Source of the DNA: Gammaproteobacteria bacterium RIFCSPHIGHO2_12_FULL_63_22
GTDB lineage: Bacteria; Pseudomonadota; Gammaproteobacteria; Xanthomonadales; Xanthomonadaceae
NCBI GenBank assembly: GCA_001801685.1
Contig: MGYJ01000097.1
Location: 1 to 43,098 of the forward strand
Direction: 5' to 3'
Length of the DNA stretch: 43,098 bases
Shown: piece after piece, positions 7,745 through 14,661 of the stretch
Layout of the letters: every line of letters begins with the position of its first letter
Numbering within the stretch: position 1 is the stretch's first letter
Made by a program: the position numbers and the translations under genes
The notes under the pieces: generated by a model
Told to the model about the DNA's origin: nothing
Database searches by the model: none
What the model saw: only the letters and a program-made list of their open reading frames with translations

Positions 7745-8188
7745 ATGACACAGACAGAGACTCTCCCGAACCTCGACCACGGCGGCGAATCGCATAGCAC
7801 GGCCCAGAACGTTGAAGGCTGCCAGGGTTGCCTTGACGCCATGAGATTAGGGAAGGCCGCGCACCTCATCTTCGAGCACGGCAACCGCAAGAAGGCAGCC
7901 GAGGCGCTGCTGGCAGAGCTGGAGCAGGCGGCGACGCCCGGCCAGCCCGCAAGCTACGAGATGGACTATCCCACTCGACACGAAGAAGGCCGCTGGCAGG
8001 TCTTCACGCCGGGCCGGACGATCTGGGTTCACTGCTTCTACCCGGACGGACTGGACCGTGTCTACGAGCGCCGCTTTGACGATGGCAACCCTCGTCCCTC
8101 GCCACGGCTAACCGCCGTGCTGACCCGCGACGAGGCGCTTCTGCTGCTGGCCGGCCACCTGGCCGAGACCGTGGCGGTGCCGCTGTGA
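7745..8188 (+). CDS. Hypothetical early protein
   Basis: The product has 147 residues from the ATG at 7745, and a GTG three codons upstream (7736) is possible. A short Cys pair (GCQGC) lies near residue 25, followed by a helix and a beta-rich C-terminal half with aromatic residues. No domain is recognised. It overlaps the following gene by 4 bp (GTGA). Confidence 0.7.
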   Translation: MTQTETLPNLDHGGESHSTAQNVEGCQGCLDAMRLGKAAHLIFEHGNRKKAAEALLAELEQAATPGQPASYEMDYPTRHEEGRWQVFTPGRTIWVHCFYPDGLDRVYERRFDDGNPRPSPRLTAVLTRDEALLLLAGHLAETVAVPL

Positions 8189-8418
8189 AATATAGAGCAA
8201 CCTTTTCGCATCTCGGGCGCAGCCACGACCTGATCATTGACGCCGAAGGCGAAACGGCTGAGGGGATCGCAGGTTCTCTCTACTTCGGGATCAAGCGGGG
8301 AAGATACCTCGTATCGAAGGATGTGCAGGTTGTGGTTGACCTTGACGAGCTCAAGGGTTGGGTGTACGCAGGTTTTCATTCTGCTGGCACTTGCACGCTT
8401 GAGGCGGTGCCGATGTGA
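8185..8418 (+). CDS. Small hypothetical protein
   Basis: The product has 77 residues from a GTG start that overlaps the previous stop. It has a predicted alpha/beta pattern (MKYRATFSHLG, DLIIDAEGETAEGI, VQVVVDLDEL) and no recognisable motif. It is coupled to the hexapeptide-repeat gene by a GTGA overlap. Confidence 0.65.
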   Translation: MKYRATFSHLGRSHDLIIDAEGETAEGIAGSLYFGIKRGRYLVSKDVQVVVDLDELKGWVYAGFHSAGTCTLEAVPM

Positions 8419-8861
8419 ACGCACTAACGCACGACTTTTGGGACGGCAACGGCCCCGTGCCTGCTCACCAGCACCCGAATGGCGGAGGATGGGTAGCAGA
8501 TACGGCGCGGGTCTCCGGCTCGGCGCAGGTCTCCGGCTCGGCGCAGGTCTTCGGCTCGGCGCAGGTCTTCGGCGAGGCGCGGGTCTTCGGCGAGGCGCGG
8601 GTCTTCGGCGAGAGATCGCTAATAACTCTCGGCCCCGTCGGGAGCCGCAATGCATTTCTCACGGCGGTCTTTCCTGAGCCTGACAGCGACGCGGTAATCC
8701 AAATCTTTACCGGCTGCTTCTCGGGCTCGCTGGAGCAGTTTGAGGCGGCCGTCACGAAGACGCACGGCGAATCGGTCTACGCGCGGGAATACCTGGCCAC
8801 CGCCGAATACCTCAAGGCGCTGACCGCCGCGAGGCTGGAACCGGCAAAGGTGACCTCGTGA
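8415..8861 (+). CDS. Hexapeptide-repeat (left-handed beta-helix) protein
   Basis: The product has 148 residues. Residues 31-66 form six consecutive hexapeptides of the type A-x-V-x-G-x (ARVSGS, AQVSGS, AQVFGS, AQVFGE, ARVFGE twice). These are the building blocks of a left-handed parallel beta-helix such as in acyltransferases and polymer-forming proteins. About two helical turns are present, too short for a transferase active site, so it is more likely a structural or oligomerisation module. The remaining ~80 residues are a mixed domain without known motifs. At the DNA level the repeat is an 18-bp tandem array. It starts at GTG by GTGA overlap. Confidence 0.75.
   Translation: MNALTHDFWDGNGPVPAHQHPNGGGWVADTARVSGSAQVSGSAQVFGSAQVFGEARVFGEARVFGERSLITLGPVGSRNAFLTAVFPEPDSDAVIQIFTGCFSGSLEQFEAAVTKTHGESVYAREYLATAEYLKALTAARLEPAKVTS
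8505..8612 (+). repeat. Six tandem 18-bp coding repeats
   Basis: Six in-frame copies of an 18-bp unit (consensus GCGCRGGTCTYCGGCKMG) encode the hexapeptide repeats. Copies 1-3 end TCG and copies 4-6 end GAG, so neighbours resemble each other most, as expected from slippage or unequal recombination. Confidence 0.85.
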
Positions 8862-9589
8862 ACGCCGCAGAGTTGCGAGAGCAGACCACGGCCCGCGACG
8901 CGCGCTCGGTCGGCAACTTCGAGGTGCGTTTCACGGACGCCGCCGCCTACCTCCAGACGCTGGAGCAGGATGCGCAGCTTGGCGCCATCGCCGACAGCAT
9001 CGTCTGGCTGGCCCGCACTGCTGGCATCGCGACCCTTGACGAAGTGACCGGCCGCTGGAACCCCGGCGGCGGACGCGAGGTCGAGTCGTGGCGCTCGATG
9101 TACGTCGAGTGCTCCTACATCGCCCGCGGCCAGCTCCACAAGCTGAGCGTCTACTGTGGCGTCGCCCGCAAGGACGCGCAGCCCGGTGGCGACGACAGGT
9201 CTGAGGCAACGGCGCTCAGGCTGCTGGAGACAGAGCGCCGGATGCAGACCGCCGTGTCGAAGCTGCGAGGCGAGTACGCCCTGCAGGTCCGTGGCGGTGG
9301 CGCCCTGCATCTGCACGACCTGTCGTCGCCATGGATGGCGCACCCGGACCAGAGCATCGAGGCGGTGCCGGAGCCGGTATGCGCGACGTGTAAGGAGCCG
9401 ATCCACTACGCCAACGAGACATGGCGGCACGACAGCGACAACCGCGCAGAGGCGACGTTGGCGGCGGAGGGGTGGGAGGGGAACCCGATACGCAAGCTGC
9501 ACCATGTTGCGTCACCCGAGCACGCCTGTGGGCCGTTATGTCCTGACCACGGCGACGTGCGGGACACCAGCCTGGCGGTGCAGCCGTGA
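8858..9589 (+). CDS. Hypothetical protein with C-terminal Cys/His cluster
   Basis: The product has 243 residues from a GTG start. The N-terminal ~150 residues are helical with no known motif. The C-terminal ~65 residues hold CATCKEPIHY, then a histidine cluster (KLHHVASPEHACGPLCPDH) that looks like a zinc-binding module. The whole layout suggests a nucleic-acid-associated early protein, but no family is recognised. It overlaps both neighbours by 4 bp. Confidence 0.7.
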   Translation: MNAAELREQTTARDARSVGNFEVRFTDAAAYLQTLEQDAQLGAIADSIVWLARTAGIATLDEVTGRWNPGGGREVESWRSMYVECSYIARGQLHKLSVYCGVARKDAQPGGDDRSEATALRLLETERRMQTAVSKLRGEYALQVRGGGALHLHDLSSPWMAHPDQSIEAVPEPVCATCKEPIHYANETWRHDSDNRAEATLAAEGWEGNPIRKLHHVASPEHACGPLCPDHGDVRDTSLAVQP

Positions 9590-9894
9590 GCGCAGAACTG
9601 CCGGCCTACGAGATTTCCGGCTACCACTACGAGTGGCGTGCTGAGGTCGATTCGGACTGGTCGCTGGCCGCTGAGCGCATTGCTGGGAAGCGCTGCCGGT
9701 ACACGGTAGGCCCCGGCAATAGGATCTGTGGAGCCGAACCAGTAGCCGCCCTGAACCGGGGCATGACAAGGGACGGCTTAGGCCGCGTGCCCTCGTGGTG
9801 GGCTTACTGCGGTGAGCACCTCTACGGGCGGCGCATCCACAACGGCGTAATCGAGGGGCCTGTCCAGGTGCCGGATGAGGCGGTGCAGCCGTGA
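9586..9894 (+). CDS. Hypothetical Cys-containing early protein
   Basis: The product has 102 residues from a GTG start with a GTGA overlap. Cysteines and a His (KRCRYTV, RICGAE, AYCGEHLYG) are spaced as in small treble-clef-like zinc sites. The sequence is otherwise unrecognised. Confidence 0.65.
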   Translation: MSAELPAYEISGYHYEWRAEVDSDWSLAAERIAGKRCRYTVGPGNRICGAEPVAALNRGMTRDGLGRVPSWWAYCGEHLYGRRIHNGVIEGPVQVPDEAVQP

Positions 9895-10034
9895 GCCTCG
9901 TCTGGGCTATCGCCTGCGTCGTCCTCTTCGCCCTCGCGCTCGTCCTGCTGGACCAGGAGCGCCCACCGCGCATCGACCGCAGCAAGCAGCCGCGAGTCAT
10001 TGACCTCACCACCTACCGGAGGATCCGGCGATGA
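9891..10034 (+). CDS. 47-residue single-pass membrane protein
   Basis: This short gene is bracketed by GTGA (9891-9894) and ATGA (10031-10034) overlaps. Residues 2-20 are a hydrophobic helix (WAIACVVLFALALVLL), followed by a basic tail. It is probably an inner-membrane miniprotein, with no known function. Confidence 0.6.
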   Translation: MSLVWAIACVVLFALALVLLDQERPPRIDRSKQPRVIDLTTYRRIRR

Positions 10035-10276
10035 GCGAGGGATTGATCTTCGCCTACCGCTACCTGTTCGGCGCATTCCCGCTGACCCCTGTCGTGGTGG
10101 TGGCGGTTCAGGGCGGTGGCAACGATTGGGCTGCCTACATCGCCGGGCTGCAAACCTATAGCGAGCCACAGCCGGACTTTCTGCAACGAGTCTATCGAGA
10201 GGGCTGCAAGCTGAGCGAGAGTGAGGCTATCGCCTTCTTCCCCCACGTCAATCCTGACCTGAGCTACCGGCGATGA
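10031..10276 (+). CDS. Hypothetical early protein
   Basis: The product has 81 residues, with hydrophobic patches in the first 30 (FPLTPVVVVAVQGG) and a mixed remainder. No motif is recognised. It overlaps both neighbours by 4 bp in the ATGA style. Confidence 0.65.
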   Translation: MSEGLIFAYRYLFGAFPLTPVVVVAVQGGGNDWAAYIAGLQTYSEPQPDFLQRVYREGCKLSESEAIAFFPHVNPDLSYRR

Positions 10277-10500
10277 CGGCTGAGTACGTGGTCGAAGTCC
10301 TCAAAACGCCGGCCTGGACGCGGGTGATCGCGCAGGCGCCGGACGGCACCTACACGGCGGTAGTCCGCTTCACGGACGGGCGCCGGAGCGTCAGGCTGGA
10401 CAGCTACCAGCGGGTCGAGACGGCGCGCTACGACGCGCTGGCGGCGACGCGGAAGCCTGACGGCCGCACGCCCCGGCAGCGCAACCACGGGTACGTTTGA
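10273..10500 (+). CDS. Hypothetical basic early protein
   Basis: The product has 75 residues, with a beta-rich N-terminus and a basic C-terminal tail (RKPDGRTPRQRNHGYV) that could contact nucleic acid. No family is recognised. Its stop overlaps the next ATG by one base. Confidence 0.65.
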   Translation: MTAEYVVEVLKTPAWTRVIAQAPDGTYTAVVRFTDGRRSVRLDSYQRVETARYDALAATRKPDGRTPRQRNHGYV

Positions 10501-10688
10501 TGGATAAGCCAGCCATCCAGGCATTAGTAGAGGCGACCGGCGCCATCCGCATGGAACTGCGTACGCGTGACTGGTTCCGAATCGATCATGGTTTCGGCGT
10601 GGACCCCTACGCCGACTTGAAAGACGCCGAGTTTCACCTGCGAGCACTGTATCGAATCCTCGGCGCACCGGAGCAGCCCGATGACTAG
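10500..10688 (+). CDS. Small hypothetical protein upstream of the RecT-like gene
   Basis: The product has 62 residues from the ATG at 10500, and a TTG at 10497 is the alternative. It is helical with an acidic centre. It overlaps the RecT-like gene by 8 bp, so it may be co-translated with it. The function is unknown. Confidence 0.65.
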   Translation: MDKPAIQALVEATGAIRMELRTRDWFRIDHGFGVDPYADLKDAEFHLRALYRILGAPEQPDD

Positions 10689-11859
10689 CTGGACGCCGGA
10701 AGCCGTGGCCGCGTCTGAGGCGCTGGCGGGGGCCCTCGAGCAGGGGCGCATCCGGCGCGAGGGACGCACCTTTTACGTCCCGTCCCGGACCCGCCCGGGC
10801 GTCGGGCACCGCGTCGACGTGGCTATGGACGGGCGGCTGTACTGCAACTGCGAAGCCGGCATGAACAACGTTATGTGTTGGGCGGCGAAGGCCGTCCAGA
10901 AGGAGATCAAAATGAACGCAACCGAATCGAAGGCACTGGTGCCGGTACAGGTAACGCCGCCCCAGGCGCTCGTCCTGAGCGAGAGGGACATGAGCCTGAT
11001 CAAGCAGCAGGCTCAAATCATCTTCGCCGGAGCCGTCTCGCTGCCGCAGGAGCTCGACAGCCCCGAGAAGGTGGCGGCCGTGATGATGTACGGCTGGGAG
11101 CTGGGGCTCAGGCCCATGACGGCGATCAAGCACCTCTACATCGTCAAGGGCCGGGTGTCGCCCTCAGCAGAGGTCATGGCCGGGCTGCTGATGTCGCGGT
11201 ACCCGGACGCCCGGCTGAAAGTGGAAGAGCTGGACGATGCCCACTGCGTCATGCGGCTGATCTGGCCGATGCGCCACATCAACGAGCCCTACGAGGTCAA
11301 GTGGTCCGACATTGTCAAGGCCGGGCTCGCCAATTCGGACATGAACAAGAGCTACCCCCACGACCGGATGATCAAGCACGCCACCAAGCGACTGCTGCGC
11401 ATCTACGCCCCGGACGTGATCAACGGCCTCGATGCCCGGGCGCCCGTCTTTGACGGCGGCGAGCCCTACGGCGATGACGAGGGAGATTTCGACGAGCGGG
11501 AGCTTTACAACGCCGGCGACGCGCCAGAGCAGCCTTACATCGACGGTCAGGTCGTAGACACCGGCACGGGCGAGATCACGGACGTGGCGCCAGAGCCTGC
11601 GGACCCGCCCGCCGAAACAGACGGCCCCGCGACCCCCGAGCAGGTTGCCGAGGTCACCCGGCTGATGCGGGCGTGCAAGGGCGACTGGAGCGCCCGCGAT
11701 TACGGCGACCTGTTCCGGGCCGTAAAGGACGTTTACATGCCGGCCGGAGAGAGCTTTGACCTCCGGACGCTGACGGCATCGGCCGCCGCCGCCTGCATCG
11801 CTGACCTGCGCACCCGGCGCGGGGAGCCGGTGCCTGGAGGGGTGCCGGTGCCTGCCTAA
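10681..11859 (+). CDS. SWIM-like zinc finger fused to RecT-like recombination protein
   Basis: The product has 392 residues. Residues ~50-72 resemble a SWIM finger: C55-x-C57, then C66-x-A68, where the usual last ligand is His. Residues ~98-275 carry a core I relate to phage RecT-family single-strand annealing proteins (GWELGLRPMTAIKHLYIVKG, about 138-157, then PSAEVMAGLLM). Residues ~280-330 are an acidic, Pro-rich linker, followed by a small helical C-terminal domain. RecT proteins pair complementary single strands during phage recombination and replication. A second in-frame ATG at 10912 (residue 78) has its own strong Shine-Dalgarno sequence, so a 315-residue form lacking the finger is likely also made. 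Confidence 0.65.
   Translation: MTSWTPEAVAASEALAGALEQGRIRREGRTFYVPSRTRPGVGHRVDVAMDGRLYCNCEAGMNNVMCWAAKAVQKEIKMNATESKALVPVQVTPPQALVLSERDMSLIKQQAQIIFAGAVSLPQELDSPEKVAAVMMYGWELGLRPMTAIKHLYIVKGRVSPSAEVMAGLLMSRYPDARLKVEELDDAHCVMRLIWPMRHINEPYEVKWSDIVKAGLANSDMNKSYPHDRMIKHATKRLLRIYAPDVINGLDARAPVFDGGEPYGDDEGDFDERELYNAGDAPEQPYIDGQVVDTGTGEITDVAPEPADPPAETDGPATPEQVAEVTRLMRACKGDWSARDYGDLFRAVKDVYMPAGESFDLRTLTASAAAACIADLRTRRGEPVPGGVPVPA
10901..10914 (+). promoter_or_regulatory. Internal ribosome binding site and start
   Basis: AGGAG at 10901-10905 lies 6 nt before the ATG at 10912-10914, in frame within the RecT-like gene. This is a better initiation site than that of the long form. It would yield the RecT-like domain without the SWIM-like finger. 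Confidence 0.6.
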
Positions 11860-11868
11860 AGGCAATTC

Positions 11869-11893
11869 GCGGGGCGCTTAGAAAGCGCCCCGC
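11869..11893 (+). terminator. Strong 11-bp hairpin after the RecT-like gene
   Basis: GCGGGGCGCTT (11869-11879) pairs perfectly with 11883-11893 around an AGA loop. It lies 10 bp after the stop codon. No T-run follows (CTTCGCTG), so termination is plausible but not certain. It is the first of several structures in the gap 11860-12212. Confidence 0.55.
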
Positions 11894-11896
11894 CTT

Positions 11897-12092
11897 CGCT
11901 GCTAGGGCTCACGTCAAGTACGAGGGCGTGAGTCCCTGGCAGCGGTGAGGACGAGATTAGCGAGAAAGGAAACGCCGAAGTGGATGACAAAACGCACTCT
12001 TTTAGCAGCGTCCCCTCACCGCCGCTGCGCCCTGCGCTGGCAGCGAGTGGATAGCGGTTGACCGTTATCGGCGTGATAGGGGCGAAATCCCC
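11897..12092 (+). other. Structure-rich non-coding region
   Basis: Between 11860 and 12212 I find no convincing gene. 11897-11913 pairs with 11927-11944 as a ~17-bp stem with one bulged T and one wobble. 11942-11953 could instead pair with the later CGTCCCCTCACCGC near 12009-12022. 12050-12057 pairs with 12062-12069 around TTGA, and GGGG 12079-12082 pairs with CCCC 12089-12092. Two mutually exclusive long stems suggest a folding switch or a structured RNA, or an origin/packaging element. Tiny ORFs of ~25 codons exist here but have weak support. Confidence 0.45.
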
Positions 12093-12161
12093 GACGAGAG
12101 CACGCTTATTAAGCTCCAGCGCATGGCGTGGCGACCTTGCCAATCGTCACGCGCCCCCCAG

Positions 12162-12188
12162 CCCCGGCAGGCCCTCAACCTGCCGGGG
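12162..12188 (+). promoter_or_regulatory. 10-bp hairpin in leader of metallopeptidase gene
   Basis: CCCCGGCAGG (12162-12171) pairs perfectly with 12179-12188 around a 7-nt loop, 24 bp before the ATG at 12213 and just upstream of its Shine-Dalgarno (AAGGGAG). It could be a terminator for upstream transcription or a leader structure affecting translation. Confidence 0.5.
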
Positions 12189-12212
12189 CACCACGAAACG
12201 AAGGGAGTCGTA

Positions 12213-12728
12213 ATGGACGCAACACCCACAAAGCGCGAGCTGGTAACCGGCGGTGACCCGGATGCGAGGTTCAGTGTGCCCGTCGTGTATGCCGACTTCG
12301 CTCCCGCGCCCGACCTTGAGTACATCGCCAATTACGTCATACCGGCCAAGCTGCCTGACTTCCCGGAGTGCAGCGTCACGTACCTATGGAAAAAAAAGGG
12401 CGGCGCAAAGTCCGGCAAGGGGGTCTACGGCAAGCTCACCAAGAGCAGCGGCCTGGTGGGCTACTTCGCGGGCACGGAGTACGTCCTATGGCTGGCCGCA
12501 GACCACATCAAGGCGTTGGGCTTCACGGCCTACCAGGTCGAGGCGCTGCTGTTCCATGAGCTTTGCCACATCGACATCGAAGAGGACGAAGACTCCGAAG
12601 AGGGCAAGCTGACTACGAAGGGCCACGACATCGAGGCGTTCCGGGCTGAGGTCGAACATTACGGCTTCTGGGACGAAGACCTGCGGGCATTCGCCACGAC
12701 GATGCAGGGAAGGCTGCCGCTCGAATGA
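12213..12728 (+). CDS. Putative phage metallopeptidase
   Basis: The product has 171 residues. HELCH at 115-119 is a zincin motif (two His ligands and catalytic Glu), followed by an acidic stretch and a conserved-looking KGHDIEAF (137-144), where H138 could be the third ligand. The pattern matches the small putative phage metallopeptidases with a YLWKKKG-type N-terminal region. The ATG at 12213 is chosen because of the AAGGGAG upstream, and a longer reading frame from 12123 would include the hairpin. Its role in phages is unknown. It overlaps the nuclease gene by 4 bp and sits in the recombination/replication cluster. Confidence 0.75.
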   Translation: MDATPTKRELVTGGDPDARFSVPVVYADFAPAPDLEYIANYVIPAKLPDFPECSVTYLWKKKGGAKSGKGVYGKLTKSSGLVGYFAGTEYVLWLAADHIKALGFTAYQVEALLFHELCHIDIEEDEDSEEGKLTTKGHDIEAFRAEVEHYGFWDEDLRAFATTMQGRLPLE

Positions 12729-13066
12729 CCGCCCGCGTCGTCCTTGCCAGCGCCATGACCGAAGCCAAACTCCAGGACGCTGTCCTGGACGCGCTCCAGA
12801 AGCTCGGCTGGCGGTGCGTGCATTTCCGCCCGGCAGAGACAAAGAAGGGCTGGCGCACGGCGGTGCAGGGCGACGGCGTTGGCTGGCCGGACATCATCGC
12901 GCTACGCCGAGACCGCGGGCTGGCTATCGAGCTCAAGAGCCCCACGGGGAAGCTGGCTATCGAGCAGGTTGACTGGCTGCGGGCGTTCAAGGCTGCCGGG
13001 TTCGAGGCTTACGAATGGCGGCCGGAGCAGTGGTACGACGGCACGATAGAGGCGGCGCTCAGATGA
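12725..13066 (+). CDS. VRR-NUC domain nuclease
   Basis: The product has 113 residues, a stand-alone VRR-NUC (PD-(D/E)xK superfamily) nuclease. Visible catalytic features are E14 in the first helix, the GVGWPDIIAL core with D56, and the E69-L-K71 pair. Q81 and the GFEAY strand complete the fold. Phage VRR-NUC proteins cut structured DNA such as Holliday junctions. Context fits: it directly follows the RecT-like and metallopeptidase genes. It starts at ATG 12725 by ATGA overlap, and a second ATG at residue 11 is possible. Confidence 0.85.
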   Translation: MTARVVLASAMTEAKLQDAVLDALQKLGWRCVHFRPAETKKGWRTAVQGDGVGWPDIIALRRDRGLAIELKSPTGKLAIEQVDWLRAFKAAGFEAYEWRPEQWYDGTIEAALR

Positions 13067-13257
13067 CCACTACGGCGCAACTACGCAAGCGGGTGAAGTG
13101 GATAGTGGTTGATTTCGCCACGTCTAGCGCCGTCTGTGAGCGTTGCCAGAAGTCTACAAAGCTGCCTCTACCGGCTCCGATAGAGGCGATGCACTATTGG
13201 TTGCTCTACTTCATGGCACTCCATGAGGACTGCACGGTTAAGGATGGCGAGGCATGA
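13063..13257 (+). CDS. Small zinc-ribbon-like protein
   Basis: The product has 64 residues, starting by ATGA overlap with the nuclease gene. The N-terminus is basic (LRKRVKW). A CERC pair (about 27-30) is followed by His residues and a later Cys (ALHEDC), a likely zinc site. No family is recognised. A longer upstream reading frame overlaps the nuclease gene and was not used. Confidence 0.6.
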   Translation: MTTTAQLRKRVKWIVVDFATSSAVCERCQKSTKLPLPAPIEAMHYWLLYFMALHEDCTVKDGEA

Positions 13258-13760
13258 CGGCTTCCCGCGACAACGTGATCGTGCTATCGAACGTGCACCA
13301 AGGCGCAGATAATTTTGCTTCCTTCGGCGGCATGTACGGCCTCGGCAATCCGACTGTCACCTGGTTGATAGGGCGTGGCTTTGGTGAGCTCGTCGCCCTT
13401 ACGCCTGAGCAGATGAGGCAGCCAGAGCAGGCGCCCAAATGCACAGCTCGAGCGGAAGGGCTGAACCCGCGCGGCAAGTGGCGGCGGGTAGGTGGACGAT
13501 GTGACGCCACGATGCGCTACCGGCCTGAGGGATGGGTTTGCTATGAGCATGGGACTCCCGTCCGTGCGCGGCGAGCGATGCGCCTCCAGGAAGCCCCCCG
13601 CCTGATCGACTACGGCGATGGGCTCGGTGCAGTGCCCTACAAGGGGAGCATCGTCGAGTTGGTTTGGCTGGCCGACAAGCAGGTCGACGTGGTCTACCAA
13701 CGTGATCCTGGCGCAAGAGTCGCCTCTTGGCGATACGTCGTGAGGCCCCTCAATGCCTAG
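13254..13760 (+). CDS. Hypothetical early protein
   Basis: The product has 168 residues, starting by ATGA overlap. The central part holds two cysteines and a His (GRCDATMRY, WVCYEHGTPV) as in small zinc folds. The C-terminal ~40 residues are beta-rich and aromatic. No known domain is present. It overlaps the next short gene by 8 bp. Confidence 0.65.
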   Translation: MTASRDNVIVLSNVHQGADNFASFGGMYGLGNPTVTWLIGRGFGELVALTPEQMRQPEQAPKCTARAEGLNPRGKWRRVGGRCDATMRYRPEGWVCYEHGTPVRARRAMRLQEAPRLIDYGDGLGAVPYKGSIVELVWLADKQVDVVYQRDPGARVASWRYVVRPLNA

Positions 13761-13854
13761 GGTCTATGTGCGCATTCCATTGGAAGAGCGGTTTTGGCCT
13801 CGGGTGAACAAGGATGGGCCTAGCCCGCAAGCGGCCAGCGTGGTGCGGCCATGA
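13753..13854 (+). pseudogene. 33-codon fragment resembling the start of an HNH endonuclease
   Basis: This ORF (ATG 13753, stop 13852-13854) encodes LEERFWPRVNKDGP near its start. That is the kind of N-terminus seen in HNH homing-type endonucleases (RFWxKVxKxxx before a CWxW motif). The expected CWxW and HNH parts are missing. Instead the frame ends and a different HNH gene begins in an ATGA overlap. It may be a truncated remnant, or it may be a translated miniprotein. Confidence 0.4.
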
Positions 13855-14273
13855 CCTCCCGCACGCCATCCCTGCCGCGGTTCCGGGTCGATGACGGGCA
13901 GGCTGAGGGTCACCGCTGGCGTCTGTCGCAGCGCTGCTACTGGTGCGCCCTGCCCGTGCGCTATGTCGTCGAGTCTGTGCCTGACCAGGCAACCCGAGAG
14001 CATATCAAGCCCCGGTCGGTGGGCGGCGCCTCTGGCAATCAACACCGGAACATCGTCGTCGCCTGCCGTCGCTGTAATCAGGCGCGGGGCACAGATACCC
14101 GCTGGCTCCCCTTCCACATCGTTGAGAAGCATCCTCGCTTTGACCCAAAACGAGGCCAAGTCTATGCCCTCTGCCCGCGTACGGACTGCGGCATCTACTG
14201 CACCCGTTGCGGCGGTCTGGCTGTTGAGATCGTTCCCGTGCCGCCGCGACCCCGGCGAGAGGCGGCGTCATGA
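13851..14273 (+). CDS. HNH endonuclease with C-terminal zinc ribbon
   Basis: The product has 140 residues. C29/C32 (CYWC) and CRRCN (72-76) frame the HNH core EHIKPRSVGG (50-59) with N63 and N67, the classic beta-beta-alpha-metal nuclease. C108, C113, C117 and C120 form a second ribbon near the C-terminus. It could be a phage HNH nuclease acting in recombination or restriction of competitors, or a free-standing homing enzyme. It starts at ATG 13851 by ATGA overlap. Confidence 0.8.
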   Translation: MTSRTPSLPRFRVDDGQAEGHRWRLSQRCYWCALPVRYVVESVPDQATREHIKPRSVGGASGNQHRNIVVACRRCNQARGTDTRWLPFHIVEKHPRFDPKRGQVYALCPRTDCGIYCTRCGGLAVEIVPVPPRPRREAAS

Positions 14274-14458
14274 GGACGCGTCGCTACTGCCTGTTCTGCA
14301 AGCGGTACATCAAGCCCGGCGCCGTCTGCTACAAAGTCCTCAGAGTCGACTCACAGACACCAGGGCGCAAAGACGGTGCCATAGTTGCCTACATCTGCGC
14401 GCGCCACTGGGCTGAGACAGAGCAAGCGGCGACGCTACTGCAGGACGTGGCGCCGTGA
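14270..14458 (+). CDS. Zinc-ribbon miniprotein
   Basis: The product has 62 residues. CLFC near the N-terminus, then AVCY and YICARHW downstream, give a Cys4/Cys3His metal site. It is coupled to both neighbours by 4-bp overlaps. The function is unknown. Confidence 0.65.
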   Translation: MRTRRYCLFCKRYIKPGAVCYKVLRVDSQTPGRKDGAIVAYICARHWAETEQAATLLQDVAP

Positions 14459-14661
14459 TCGCCGCCGTGTCGCGCTCGCGCCGCCCGCGCCTGTTTGCGT
14501 ACTGCCGGGTGAAGCGCTGCCGGTCGGTAGCGACCGAGACGCTAAACGCCGGGGCCGCGCCCTTCTGGTGTGGCAAACACCTTTCGGGGGCGCTGGCCCT
14601 GACGAGCAGTAAGCCGCTGACGATGGCTGAGGCGAAGGCGAAGCGGGAGGGGATGAAGTGA
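14455..14661 (+). CDS. Basic Cys-containing miniprotein
   Basis: The product has 68 residues from GTG (GTGA overlap). The N-terminus is Arg-rich. YCRVKRCRS and FWCGKHLSG provide Cys and His for one metal site. The C-terminal tail is Lys/Glu-rich. It is probably nucleic-acid binding by composition, but no family is recognised. Confidence 0.6.
   Translation: MIAAVSRSRRPRLFAYCRVKRCRSVATETLNAGAAPFWCGKHLSGALALTSSKPLTMAEAKAKREGMK

Noticed and set aside
8505-8612. CRISPR-like repeat
   Set aside because: The units are contiguous, in frame and 18 bp with no spacers. They encode hexapeptide repeats.
10264-11133. 289-codon minus-strand frame opposite the RecT-like gene
   Set aside because: It is Arg/His/Pro-rich with no domain, and it covers several + strand genes with proper overlaps and ribosome sites.
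11950-12060. Two ~25-codon ORFs in the structured gap
   Set aside because: They have weak ribosome sites, no overlap with neighbours and no recognisable product. The DNA is better explained by its inverted repeats.
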